DNA from: Heyndrickxia sporothermodurans
Lineage (GTDB): Bacteria > Bacillota > Bacilli > Bacillales > Bacillaceae_C
Length of the DNA: 64,000 nucleotides
Direction of reading: 5' to 3'
Assembly (NCBI GenBank): GCA_018333075.1
Contig: BORH01000016.1
Coordinates: forward strand, 1-64,000
Shown piece by piece: positions 18,440 to 26,866 of the stretch; within the stretch, counting starts at the first letter, position 1; every line of letters starts with the position of its first letter. A program made the translations under genes and the position numbers. The notes under the pieces were generated by a model, which ran no database searches, had not been told where the DNA came from, and saw only the letters and a program-made list of their open reading frames with translations.

Positions 18440-18690
18440 TGAAGGTACACAGCCTTTTAACGACTTTCTTATTACTTAATAACATCTTTTAACCCTGTAT
18501 CATTCATTAATAACGAACTCCAAGGGTTCGCCCCTTTTCCAGGGCTTCAAATAGCACAAGGAACATGCCCTATCTGACTTAATCGCTGCCAGCGATGCAC
18601 TATCCCACCTTGGTAGTTTCACTGCCCAAATATTCGATAACAAAACGACTTTGAATGTATATCTTTGATAATAAAAAGTTTTGATCAAGA
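18440..18690 (-). ncRNA. GC-richer structured segment (possible RNA remnant)
   Basis: This stretch is clearly richer in GC than its surroundings and folds on the minus strand into hairpins: atcgctggcagcgat, gggcat...gccc and ccctggaaaaggg. A 62-codon frame crosses it but looks like a by-product. It resembles structured RNA ends of IS605-type or related elements. No protein partner is next to it. Confidence 0.3.
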
Positions 18691-19004
18691 AAGACCAGAG
18701 ATTGCTTACTATATAGCTTCGTACGAGTCTGCAAGTTAGAAGACAATTTGGACAACTCTGTTACTGTAGTTGCTAAACCCCAGAGTGTTTTTTCTTCATA
18801 GTTGTGCCTAATATGATCAAGGCAACATAGATTACAATGGCAATCGAATCTATAAGCGTATTCGTAAGAGCTGAAACGTCAAGCAATGCCGTTATACCAA
18901 GAATGACCATCAGTCGGACGATTAATTAATCCCGTCCAGTAAATATCCTGATGGGTTAAGATTTATAGTGAATACGCCGATTATTTAGAATATATAAAAA
19001 ATAA
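18691..19004. other. decayed DNA without recognisable genes
   Basis: Short frames such as GNIDYNGNRIYKRIRKS suggest leftover transposase sequence, but stops occur every few dozen codons. Confidence 0.4.
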
Positions 19005-19067
19005 TTGATTTTTAATAAGATAAAAGGTGAATTTAGGATAATAAATTATTTTTTAGGGGATGACGTT

Positions 19068-19436
19068 ATGAGAAATTTCGTTCTAGGGATTATTGGCGTG
19101 TTCCTTATCACCTCGGTAGCATTATTGATAAGTTCTAAAACTAATGCTTCAGATAAGATTTCTAAAAGTACAGATTCTGAAATTATAGTTGACGAAAAAG
19201 GACATAGTAAAGATTGGAATTCAACTTGGATTATCATTCATGATCCAAATAACGAAACTGGAAAGTTAAAATTGATAGTAGAAAAAAATTTATGGAATCT
19301 GATACAAGTTGGCCAAAGGTACAGAGCATCATATGAAAAAAAAGGTAGAGCAGAATATGTAAATAATCCAAAAACTCCTTATCGATTAATGCAAATTACT
19401 TACCCCGGAAACCCTGATGACGTGCCTTTACGATAG
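19068..19436 (+). CDS. small exported protein of unknown function
   Basis: ATG follows AGGGGATG. The 122-aa product begins with a membrane/signal helix (FVLGIIGVFLITSVALLIS) and continues with a charged outer part containing WNSTWIIIHDPNNETGKLK and ending PGNPDDVPLR. I recognise no family. A strong terminator follows, so it is a monocistronic unit inside the decayed zone. Confidence 0.6.
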   Translation: MRNFVLGIIGVFLITSVALLISSKTNASDKISKSTDSEIIVDEKGHSKDWNSTWIIIHDPNNETGKLKLIVEKNLWNLIQVGQRYRASYEKKGRAEYVNNPKTPYRLMQITYPGNPDDVPLR

Positions 19437-19477
19437 CTAAAAAAGCTAGCTCTGTTTTGGAGAGCTAGCTTTCTCTT
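19437..19477 (+). terminator. terminator of the small exported protein gene
   Basis: Arms aaagctagctct and agagctagcttt around a 7-nt loop, then ctctta. Confidence 0.8.
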
Positions 19478-19479
19478 AT

Positions 19480-20049
19480 TCATCGGGGAAATCTACACTA
19501 CTTAATATTCTGGGACTACTAGATCGACCAACTTCCGGTACATATTACTTGGAAGAGAAAGATACGAATTTATTAAAAGATAAAGAGAGAGCATTCACTA
19601 GAAATAAGAACATTGGGTTTGTATTCCAAAACTTTAACTTAATTAATGAGTTATCCGCATTGGAGAATGTTAAGATAAATCTGCAATTTTATAATTTGCA
19701 TAGCAAGAAAAAAGTAGATCGTAAAGAAGCATTACAACGAAGCAAAGAGGCATTAATATCTGTAGGCTTAGAAGAAGACATCAATAAACGACCGTTACAG
19801 CTTTCTGGGGGACAGCAACAAAGAGTAGCAATTGCTCGTGCCATAGTGAATAATCCGGCATTTATTTTGGCAGATGAACCAACAGGAGCACTCGACTCAA
19901 GTACAACTGAAGAAATTATGCAGGAATTTAAAAGATTAAATCAACAAGGAAACACAATTATTATTGTTACACATAATACAGAAGTAGCAAATCAATGTAA
20001 TCGTATTATTGAAATAAAGGATGGAGAAATAGTTGCAAGTGGAGAGTAG
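19480..20049 (+). pseudogene. MacB/LolD-type ABC ATPase, 5'-truncated
   Basis: The frame opens in the middle of Walker A (SSGKSTLLNILG) right after the preceding terminator. It continues with the Q-loop (GFVFQNFNLI), signature [14 protein letters not shown], Walker [14 protein letters not shown] and the switch His in VTHNTE. About 35 N-terminal residues and any promoter are gone, and no permease follows. It is the leftover of an antimicrobial-peptide or lipoprotein exporter operon. Confidence 0.82.
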
Positions 20050-20094
20050 GTAGAGTGGATCCAGTACTCAACCAAAAGAAGCATTAAATAGTTA

Positions 20095-20311
20095 AAGACC
20101 CTGAAATACATTAAATTGTGCACGTATTTCAGGGTCTTTTTCTCTGTATTACTTCATTATAGATTTAGATAGTGTTTAAATAGTGTAATTACATTTAAGG
20201 CATATGTGATTAAATGAGTGTTGGCTCGACTACCTTGATTTTACTCATCATTTTAATTCCATCTAAAATGTCGCACCCGAGTATAAAGCTTTTCCCCACG
20301 TCAAGACCATG
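20095..20311 (+). repeat. 220-bp direct repeat, copy 2 (with terminator)
   Basis: Diverged copy of 1722-1948. It starts with a terminator (agaccctgaaatac...gtatttcagggtct plus T-run, 20096-20143) and ends at gtcaagaccatg. The last 40 bp match the putative TnpB right end of copy 1, but no tnpB follows. Its terminator may serve the ABC remnant. Confidence 0.8.
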
Positions 20312-20334
20312 AAATAGTTCTAATAAAAACTTTA

Positions 20335-21426
20335 TTATGTTTCAATTCCCAACCTTTGCAACATTTTGTCAACCTCTTCGTCATTGTGTTTTTCTTGAAA
20401 TTGTTTAATCGAATCAAGAAGACTTAAATGAGGGGTACCGTTACGATCAATGACTGTTTCTGCATGGACAAGTACACTTAAAATGGACTCATCGACAGCC
20501 GAGACAACGGCCCTAAAGTATTTATCCATGTGATTTTCACTAATACGATAGATTTGTTCAATTTGTTCGTTTTCATAATGAGAAACTCTGTTTGCCGTTG
20601 AAAAAGCAACTGTTATTTCACCGCTTCCATTACCGATGAAAGATCCACTACGAGTAACCCCTACACTAGAGCGTTTTGCTAATCTTTTGAGTTGACGGCT
20701 GTCAAATGGAATATCAGTCGCTATTACGGTAATAATGCTCCCTTTTTCGATCGGTTTTATTGTTTTATCCTTGGATAACATTTTGCCAATTGGGGTCCCG
20801 TAAATATTTAACACATCAAGAAATCCATGATTTGCTAATACTAAGACGCCGATTGTATAGTCTTTACCATCAATAGAAATTATTCTGGAAGCAGAACCGA
20901 TGCCACCTTTTAAATCATAGCAGCTCATACCTCTGCCTGCTCCAATAGCACCTTCTTCAAAGTCGTCGCTTGCTTTTTTTATAGCTTCAGAGACGTGTTC
21001 TTCTGTTATAACCAAATTACGTATATTGTTGATAACTCCATCATTGCATTCAAGGACAACTGAGTTGATAGTTCCCGTCGAGTTTCCAATATCGGTGTTA
21101 TTGCCAAGCATATACTTAATATTTGCGGATATCGCTGTGCCTACTGCAAAAGTGTTTGTTAAAATAATTGGGCTTTCCAGTGTACCAAGCTCATCGATTT
21201 GAACCAAGCCCACACTCTTGCCGAAGCCGTTAATTACATGTGTAGCAGCGACGAGCTTTTGTTGAAAGAGATTGTCAGGCTGAGGCAGGATAACAGTAAC
21301 ACCAGTATTTTGGCTGCTGTCATCAATGGTCACATGTCCTACCAAAACACCCGGTACATCTGTGATTAGATTTTTTTGACCACTAGGTAAATTACATATG
21401 TCATTGTATCTCTTTTTTAATCCCAT
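20335..21426 (-). CDS. DmpA/S58-family aminopeptidase
   Basis: The 363-aa protein belongs to the P1/DmpA family, enzymes that self-cleave and then remove N-terminal residues, often D-amino acids or beta-peptides. Family hallmarks visible are ITDVPGVLVGHVTI near the start, GAIGAGRGMSCYDLKGG (about 157-173), and the autocleavage site with the nucleophile Ser in KGSIITVIATDIP (about residue 248). It is last of three minus-strand genes, 19 bases after a VanX-like dipeptidase and an amino acid permease. Together they would import and break D-Ala-containing or other unusual peptides. Substrate inferred. Confidence 0.85.
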   Translation of the reverse strand: MGLKKRYNDICNLPSGQKNLITDVPGVLVGHVTIDDSSQNTGVTVILPQPDNLFQQKLVAATHVINGFGKSVGLVQIDELGTLESPIILTNTFAVGTAISANIKYMLGNNTDIGNSTGTINSVVLECNDGVINNIRNLVITEEHVSEAIKKASDDFEEGAIGAGRGMSCYDLKGGIGSASRIISIDGKDYTIGVLVLANHGFLDVLNIYGTPIGKMLSKDKTIKPIEKGSIITVIATDIPFDSRQLKRLAKRSSVGVTRSGSFIGNGSGEITVAFSTANRVSHYENEQIEQIYRISENHMDKYFRAVVSAVDESILSVLVHAETVIDRNGTPHLSLLDSIKQFQEKHNDEEVDKMLQRLGIET

Positions 21427-21445
21427 AATCTTCTATAGACCTCCA

Positions 21446-22027
21446 TTACTTGTAATCATTTGGATTGACTTGCATTGGCCCGTAAAGAGAAGCGTCTGTA
21501 TCTTGATAATCCCACCATTCATTTTCATACCCCTCAAAGCCAGCTATTGTCATAGCGCTATCGAGAATTTGATAATGGTACTCCTGTAATGGGGTACGAA
21601 CAGCATTTCTTTTTGCGGCGTTACTGAAATCATCGAATTTGCTTTGCATTTCTACTTCTTTCCCATCCAAATCGGCGAGAGTCAAGTCAAAGGTAACACC
21701 TTTTTCATGGCTATGGTTTGGATTTGGCGGAGCTACCCAAATCGGATCTGGATAAATCTCGAACATTTTCTTTTGAGCATAGGAAGGTCGATAGGCATCC
21801 CATACGATTATGCGAAACCCCTGCTTCTTCAGAATGTTTGCCGCCACGCCTAATTTTTTAGCGGTTCCTACTCTAGCGACAGCGATGGAAAAGTCATATA
21901 TCTTCTGTTTGGTAAAGTTGTCTGAAGTAGCGTATTTAAGATCAACAATTATACTATCGTCAATTTGCTTTATATTGATAAATTTTTTATCATCCTCGGA
22001 TATCGTCACAATTACACCTTCTCCCAT
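21446..22027 (-). CDS. VanX/DdpX-type D-Ala-D-Ala dipeptidase, altered zinc site
   Basis: The 193-aa protein is an M15D metallopeptidase: WDAYRP (Arg80) and SHEKGVTFD with zinc ligands His107 and Asp114. The last motif reads NEWWDYQD: catalytic Glu170 is kept, but the usual third zinc ligand His is Asp173. Family members split D-Ala-D-Ala dipeptide. ATG lies 2 bases after the permease stop; an inner GTG at 22007-22009 behind GGGAGAAGG may be the true start. Activity with Asp at that position is unproven. Confidence 0.82.
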   Translation of the reverse strand: MGEGVIVTISEDDKKFINIKQIDDSIIVDLKYATSDNFTKQKIYDFSIAVARVGTAKKLGVAANILKKQGFRIIVWDAYRPSYAQKKMFEIYPDPIWVAPPNPNHSHEKGVTFDLTLADLDGKEVEMQSKFDDFSNAAKRNAVRTPLQEYHYQILDSAMTIAGFEGYENEWWDYQDTDASLYGPMQVNPNDYK

Positions 22028-22029
22028 AC

Positions 22030-23415
22030 TTACTTTATTTCTCGAAGAATATTACGTTTAAAAATTAGATAGACTCCAGCTCCTACTAATGGAATAAGCA
22101 GACCCAGTACGGACGTTATCGGATCATCGAAGAGATTATTTAGAAGAATGACTGCAAAGGCCACCACCGCAATAATTACAGTGACAGGATATCCCCAAAC
22201 TTTATAAGGACGCTTTTCATTTGGCATTTTTTTACGTAATATTGGAACGGCTATTATGGCTAGCACGTTAAAAATAGCTCCTGCAAAAACTACGAGCGAC
22301 GTTAGCTGGTCTAGGTTACGAGTTAAGACTAAAAGAATGGATATAACCATTTGCAGAAGCAATCCGATATGAGATGTATTAAACTTTGGATGTAAGTTTG
22401 CAAACGGTTTAAAGAAAAATTTGTCTCTGGCAACAGCGTAATAAGTTCTTGAGAATGATAGAATCATTCCGTTAATGGAGCCGGTCATTGCGAGAATCAT
22501 TGCTATCACAACTAAAATAGTGCCTGCATTACCAAGAAATACATTTGCTACATCGGTTCCTAAATATAGGTGGTTGTTCTCTATGGATTCAGTAATTTGG
22601 TTAGCAGGTAAAACACGATAAATAGCATAATTGAACAGGACGTAAATCACCATCGTTAATCCTACGGAAAAAATCAAAGCCTTTGGCAAATTGACTTGCG
22701 GTTGTTTTATTTCTTCTGCAACCGTATTAAGATTTGTCCAGCCTTCATATGCCCATAATGAGGCAATTACTGCAAATGAAAACATTTTTACCCAGTCGAG
22801 CATTCCTGCATTTGTTGGATTAAACGCTAGTTTAGGAATCTCGGAACCTCCAAAAATACCTAATAAAATAATTAGTATGATTGGCAGCAGTTTGGCTACA
22901 TTGAACAGGTTCTGGACGATTTTCCCGGATTTCACGCCAATATAATTAATAAATGTAAAAAGGATTATTACAATAATTGCTACTAGCTTAATTGTTGTTC
23001 CACTTAAACTCACGACAGAAGATAAAGCAGAAGGAAGGGCAATTGCTAGAGCGGCAATGGAACCTGGTCCTCCAATGAGCATACTTTGAAAACTGAACAT
23101 GTATCCAACAACTGGAGAGTAGGCTTTTGATAAATAAACATAAATTCCCCCAGCTTTAGGTATCATAGCTCCTAATTCGGCAAAACACAGGGCGCCAAGA
23201 AGTGTCACGATTCCACCAATTAGCCAAGCTAATAGGGCAGCTCCCATCCCCATGCCTGACCGCTGCATTACATAGGATCCAATATAGAAAATTCCTGAAC
23301 CAATCATGATACCCATTAAAATATTTGTTCCGCCAAAAACTCCTATTTCTCTTTTAAATCTAATTTCATTTTCTGATTGCCCATTTGCTGTATTGTTTAT
23401 GAGATTATTTTGCAT
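22030..23415 (-). CDS. APC-superfamily amino acid permease
   Basis: The 461-aa protein has about 12 membrane helices and the APC start GVFGGTNILMGIMIGSGIFY (residues 25-44), followed by FAELGAMIPKAGGIYVYL (about 98-115), typical of LAT/YfnA/SteT-type exchangers. ATG follows AAAGGAGGAGAAG. It is the first gene of a minus-strand operon with a dipeptidase and an aminopeptidase, so it likely carries amino acids or small peptides released by them in or out. Substrate cannot be read from the sequence. Confidence 0.87.
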   Translation of the reverse strand: MQNNLINNTANGQSENEIRFKREIGVFGGTNILMGIMIGSGIFYIGSYVMQRSGMGMGAALLAWLIGGIVTLLGALCFAELGAMIPKAGGIYVYLSKAYSPVVGYMFSFQSMLIGGPGSIAALAIALPSALSSVVSLSGTTIKLVAIIVIILFTFINYIGVKSGKIVQNLFNVAKLLPIILIILLGIFGGSEIPKLAFNPTNAGMLDWVKMFSFAVIASLWAYEGWTNLNTVAEEIKQPQVNLPKALIFSVGLTMVIYVLFNYAIYRVLPANQITESIENNHLYLGTDVANVFLGNAGTILVVIAMILAMTGSINGMILSFSRTYYAVARDKFFFKPFANLHPKFNTSHIGLLLQMVISILLVLTRNLDQLTSLVVFAGAIFNVLAIIAVPILRKKMPNEKRPYKVWGYPVTVIIAVVAFAVILLNNLFDDPITSVLGLLIPLVGAGVYLIFKRNILREIK

Positions 23416-23583
23416 TCTTCTCCTCCTTTGTATACTTTTTGCTAATCGGAAATTATCTAAATATAAAAAATACTCTTTTATTTTATTCTATTTTTGTCAA
23501 TTTAAATACTCATTTGCTGTATAATTGAAAAAATAAAAATTGTGGATAAATAACTATTTGTAATATTAGATAGGAGCGAGAAT

Positions 23584-23832
23584 ATGAGTAAAATCATTGG
23601 TTGCAATGGATATATTACTAGAAAAGAAGGTAGTCAATCGTATTTGTCCGATTACACTCCAGGTCCAATTCTTACATTCAAATCTATGTGGCGCTTTACT
23701 AACGAAGCTAGTTTTGATAATAATACGTACTCCGTTACTCATAGCGGGCTGTTAGTAAATAAAAATGATGTCTATCTTGAGGGTGAGCCGTTTTTTCATG
23801 TAATAGATGTGTTAGAAATAGTTAATATATAA
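23584..23832 (+). CDS. small protein of unknown function
   Basis: ATG follows AGGAGCGAGAAT. The 82-aa soluble product starts MSKIIGCNGYITRKEG and has no membrane helix. A beta-rich pattern (VTHSGLLVNKNDVYLEGEPF) is visible. It is divergent from the permease operon and just upstream of a DinB-like remnant. Family not recognised. Confidence 0.5.
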   Translation: MSKIIGCNGYITRKEGSQSYLSDYTPGPILTFKSMWRFTNEASFDNNTYSVTHSGLLVNKNDVYLEGEPFFHVIDVLEIVNI

Positions 23833-23852
23833 TTTAGGGGGGTGTGGCTGAT

Positions 23853-24080
23853 ATGTCCCACGCTAAAGATGTTTTGTCCGATCAGTTGTTAGCAAATGCG
23901 AACGACCCTAGCTTTTACGTTCTGTTTTCAGATGCTGTTGCAAAACTGGCAGAGGAGGAAGCATTTTGGAAACCAAACGATGAAAGTAATAGTATCGCTG
24001 AAATTGTGCAACATCATTTCCTTATTGCGGTTGGTGACAGCTTCGCTGGTACTACCCCTTCTTCAGGAGTACAAAGATAA
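23853..24080 (+). pseudogene. DinB-like protein, 3'-truncated
   Basis: ATG follows AGGGGGG. The product reads VLSDQLLANANDPSFYVLF, then AEEEAFWKPNDESNSIAEIV and QHH, the first helices of DinB/YfiT-type proteins with the first metal-ligand His. After about residue 55 the similarity stops; the tail DSFAGTTPSSG is encoded by a stretch ending ggtactacccct that looks like the end of the MITE-like repeats found nearby. Probably cut by that element. Confidence 0.55.
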
Positions 24081-24340
24081 ACTCTTTTTCTACCAAATGT
24101 GAAATCTTCTAAATAAACCCTTTTATTTTTTTTCATCGGCATCTTTAATGAAATATAAATAAATATCTGTTCGACCCATGCACTTTCACCCCTATATTTA
24201 AATTATTTTCATTATACATTTAACTACTTGTAGTTTTAAGTGATTAAATGTAGTGACTAGTTACTACAATTTGTTGCATGCAGTTAGATACTATCTTATA
24301 CTTGTATTAACGAAAAAAGAAAATAAAGGTGTGAGATCCA
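24081..24340 (+). promoter_or_regulatory. control region of the RHH gene with palindromes
   Basis: Upstream of the ribbon-helix-helix gene are repeated palindromic motifs: actacttgtagt at about 24224-24235 and tgtagtgactagttactaca at about 24249-24268. RHH proteins usually repress their own promoters at such sites. The rest of the spacer shows no gene. Confidence 0.5.
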
Positions 24341-24505
24341 ATGGACAAACGTGGACTTAAAAATAGAAAACCAATTTCTAACGCAATTGATATAAATCTG
24401 TCCGAGCAATTAGATGAATTAGCAAAAAACACAAAAATACCTAAATCTAAATTGTTAGATGAAGCTATAGAACTTTTGTTAAAGCAATATAAAAATAAAC
24501 AATAG
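24341..24505 (+). CDS. ribbon-helix-helix (CopG/MetJ-like) DNA-binding protein
   Basis: A 54-aa frame begins MDKRGLKNRKPISNAIDINL. The beta-strand SNAIDINLS, helix EQLDELAKNT and helix KSKLLDEAIELLLKQY form the RHH fold used by plasmid copy-control and partition regulators. It precedes a MerR/DUF3967 gene, a pairing I associate with Bacillus cereus-group plasmids. Palindromes upstream suggest autoregulation. Confidence 0.72.
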   Translation: MDKRGLKNRKPISNAIDINLSEQLDELAKNTKIPKSKLLDEAIELLLKQYKNKQ

Positions 24506-24560
24506 TAAAGGGTTTTTATTTGTTCGTATCGAACTTCCTTCTAAATGAGGTGAAAAACGC

Positions 24561-25088
24561 ATGGAACACCCCCAAACTTTTGGTTATTTTTCTAAAGACG
24601 TTGCTCTGGAACTAGAAATAACCACTTCAACTCTAAGAAGGTGGTCAATAGAGTTAGAAAAATTAGGATATGTTTTTGATCGGAATGATAAAGAACAGCG
24701 AATTTATTATGAACGTGATTTTAAAGCGTTAAGAGAATTAAAAAAATTACTTGCTCATAATGTTTCTTTTACAGACGCAGTAAGGCTGTTGTATCAATGG
24801 ATTTAGAAGAAAAAACGCTGTGCAAACAGCTAACGTTTTCACTGATGAAATACGTTTATCAAAGCGTGAGTTAGAAGAACAGTTAAACAGGCAATAGAAG
24901 AAGAACGTGAAACTATGCTGCAAGCTTTTAAAATGAAAATGAATGATGTTGTAGAAAAAAGAGATCGTATTTTAACGAATCAATTACGAAAAAGTCTAGA
25001 AGAAAAAACATTAGAAATAACAGCAGCTAAGAAAAATAAAAAAAATGGTGGAAGTTTTGGAATTAAACTCTCACCACTTTTTTGTTAG
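24561..25088 (+). pseudogene. MerR/DUF3967-type plasmid protein, frameshifted
   Basis: ATG starts a MerR-like HTH (FGYFSKDVALELEITTSTLR, LEKLGYVFDRNDKEQRIYY). The frame ends at 24806, but the coiled-coil part continues in other frames: NVFTDEIRLSKRELEEQLN near 24830-24890 and IEEERETMLQAFKMKMNDVV onward to the stop at 25088. At least two indels separate them. Such proteins usually have an HTH, a coiled coil and a short DUF3967 tail. Confidence 0.7.
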
Positions 25089-25100
25089 GGGAGAGGGAAA

Positions 25101-25196
25101 TAGGGGTCTAGTCAACATTTCGCGATAAAACATACGTTAAGCAAAATTCGACAAGTATATTTATATGTTTTCAGCGTTTTGCTGGTAGTACCCCTA
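25101..25196. repeat. MITE-like element, copy A2 (short form)
   Basis: A 96-bp near-palindrome runs from taggggtctagtcaac to gctggtagtaccccta, with inner ends taaaacatacgttaagc and tatatgttttcagcg shared with copies A1 and A3. It lies directly ahead of a membrane protein gene and may supply or alter its promoter. Confidence 0.65.
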
Positions 25197-25223
25197 ATGA
25201 TGAATTCGGGGAGGAATTTAGTA

Positions 25224-25820
25224 GTGCCGATTGAAAAAGTAATTGAAGTATATAATGATGTATCGAGTCTTTCTGAAGCACCACTTGTAATTGTAACTGA
25301 AATACTTTGGATGATTGTTGGAATTGTATTTATAATTCATTTAATAAAAGATAGAAAGTTATTTTCCCCTCTGGGATCGATTATTAGAGGATTTTTTTTA
25401 ATTATCATATTCTTAATTATAAGTTCTTTATTCGTTTCAATTATAAGATATGATTTTTCAATGGATGAAAAACAATGGAAAAAAGATTATTTAAAACCTT
25501 ATATTAGTTCATTGCCAGATCATAAATACGACGTGAAAGACTTTTCACAATTACTAATAAATAAGAGTAAAGAAATTCAGTCTATTTATTTAAATTCTAA
25601 AACAAAACCTGTAAGCGTTGAATTAACTGTATTAGATAAAAATGGTTCTACTAAAAAAATAATTGTTCAAACTGTATTTCAAAAAGAAACGATAAATACA
25701 TCTTATTTAACATATAAAACAATTAAAAAAGATATTTCAGACATATATAAAGCAGATGCATACTATGAAACTATTTTACATATTCCAAAGGAATATAAAG
25801 TTTTAGTTCCATCAAATTAA
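25224..25820 (+). CDS. two-helix membrane protein with outer domain, unknown
   Basis: I chose GTG at 25224 because GGGGAGG lies 9 bases upstream; the frame itself is open from inside the MITE. The 198-aa product has two hydrophobic helices (TEILWMIVGIVFIIHLI and FFLIIIFLIISSLFVSII) and a polar C-terminal region of about 120 residues, rich in Lys and beta-type segments. No family recognised. Confidence 0.55.
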   Translation: MPIEKVIEVYNDVSSLSEAPLVIVTEILWMIVGIVFIIHLIKDRKLFSPLGSIIRGFFLIIIFLIISSLFVSIIRYDFSMDEKQWKKDYLKPYISSLPDHKYDVKDFSQLLINKSKEIQSIYLNSKTKPVSVELTVLDKNGSTKKIIVQTVFQKETINTSYLTYKTIKKDISDIYKADAYYETILHIPKEYKVLVPSN

Positions 25821-25829
25821 TTTTGTTAA

Positions 25830-25979
25830 TAGGGGTACTGTCGCATGCCCATCAAGCTAACAATCAATATATCCCCCAAAACGGAAAATATGAGCTTTTA
25901 TTTAATAAATAAGTTCTGAAAATTTCATTTTTGGGGTAATTCTTTCTCTTAGCTTGATGGCTATGCAGCGTGACCCCTA
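25830..25979. repeat. MITE-like element, copy B1
   Basis: A 150-bp element with long terminal inverted repeats: aggggtactgtcgcatgccc on the left and, on the right, the complement ending ctatgcagcgtgacccct; inner arms atcaagctaa and ttagcttgat match exactly. Non-coding. Ends resemble B2 and B3 (aggggtac-gtc). Confidence 0.7.
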
Positions 25980-26422
25980 AAGGGGTAATAACAATGAAGC
26001 TGTCATAGACCACAATAAGTTTAAATAAATTCCTATAAATATGTAAGTCAGAACTTTACACTAAGAATTACTATTTTTTGCTTGATTATTTAAATAAACA
26101 ATATGACTCTATCCAATAAAAAATATAAAAACGTGCGGTGAAGAAGTTGCACGTTTATTACAAAAATGTATGTATTTTAGCTAGACAATCGTTCACAACT
26201 TCTTCAGGAGCCCGTCCTTTTACTCGAAGATTACGAACCTGCCAATCTAAACTTTTCACATGTTAACTAATTTAAAATAGTTATTAAGATTTTTACTATT
26301 ATCTACTTTTAAAATAAAAATAAATTCCAAATTAACCAAATTTATTAAATTTTCTTGAAAATAATCCAATTTATGCTATATTTGTAATGTATTCATTGAC
26401 CAGTTTCTAGGAGGTAAACTTT
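25980..26422. other. spacer and promoter region of the first duplicated secreted gene
   Basis: Mostly AT-rich. It contains one possible short minus-strand frame (26158-26259) and a promoter-like pair, TTGAAA and TATATT 16 bp apart at about 26354-26381, that recurs ahead of the second copy at about 27519-27547 with a weaker -35. Confidence 0.45.
26158..26259 (-). CDS. 33-aa peptide or gene remnant (uncertain)
   Basis: From GTG the minus strand reads MKSLDWQVRNLRVKGRAPEE and on, ending IHTFL. The composition looks coding, but no ribosome site is seen. It may be the tail of a lost gene. A hairpin acgtgc...gcacgt follows as a possible terminator. Confidence 0.2.
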   Translation of the reverse strand: MKSLDWQVRNLRVKGRAPEEVVNDCLAKIHTFL

Positions 26423-26837
26423 ATGATAAAAAATAGCAAAAAGAAAATATTGTCAATAGTTGCTGGTGCTACATTGTTATTAACACCTATATCTGCTCTA
26501 GCAGCCAGTTATAAATCAACTTTTCATGTTTATTCAACAAAAGGTTTTACAGGAGCAAACCGTACTTATAATGGAGATATTACGATTAGAACTTATAATA
26601 AAAAAGTTGAAAAAGGAGGCGATAAAAGAGATATAGAAATTCAATTATGGCGTAATACCAATTTTAAAAATGATTATATGGCAACTACTTATCATAATCG
26701 ATTACCAGAAACTACGTCTAAATTTATTGGTTTTAAAAAAGGTACTTACTTTTTTATTTTCAAAAAACCAAATGATGGTATTAGTGTAACAGGTGATGTT
26801 GATATGAATGATTAATTAATATAAAAAGCTGGTCAAT
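26395..26837. repeat. inverted motif pair flanking secreted gene copy 1
   Basis: attgaccagttt at 26395-26406, in the 5' leader just ahead of the ribosome site, is the inverse of aagctggtcaat at 26826-26837 just after the stop. The same arrangement occurs at copy 2 (27558-27569 and 27989-28000). In RNA the two ends could pair and hide the ribosome site. Confidence 0.6.
26423..26815 (+). CDS. secreted small protein, duplicated copy 1
   Basis: ATG after AGGAGG starts a clear signal peptide (ILSIVAGATLLLTPISALA) cleaved near Ala-Ala. The mature part of about 100 residues is beta-rich with TYNGDITIRTYNKKVEKGGD and the end DVDMND. About three quarters of residues are shared with the second copy at 27586. 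The two copies flank a VanZ-like gene. No known family comes to mind; size and sequence fit a secreted immunity, toxin-like or adhesion factor. Confidence 0.65.
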   Translation: MIKNSKKKILSIVAGATLLLTPISALAASYKSTFHVYSTKGFTGANRTYNGDITIRTYNKKVEKGGDKRDIEIQLWRNTNFKNDYMATTYHNRLPETTSKFIGFKKGTYFFIFKKPNDGISVTGDVDMND

Positions 26838-26866
26838 GTATATTAGTATTTTGAAAGGAATCAAAT

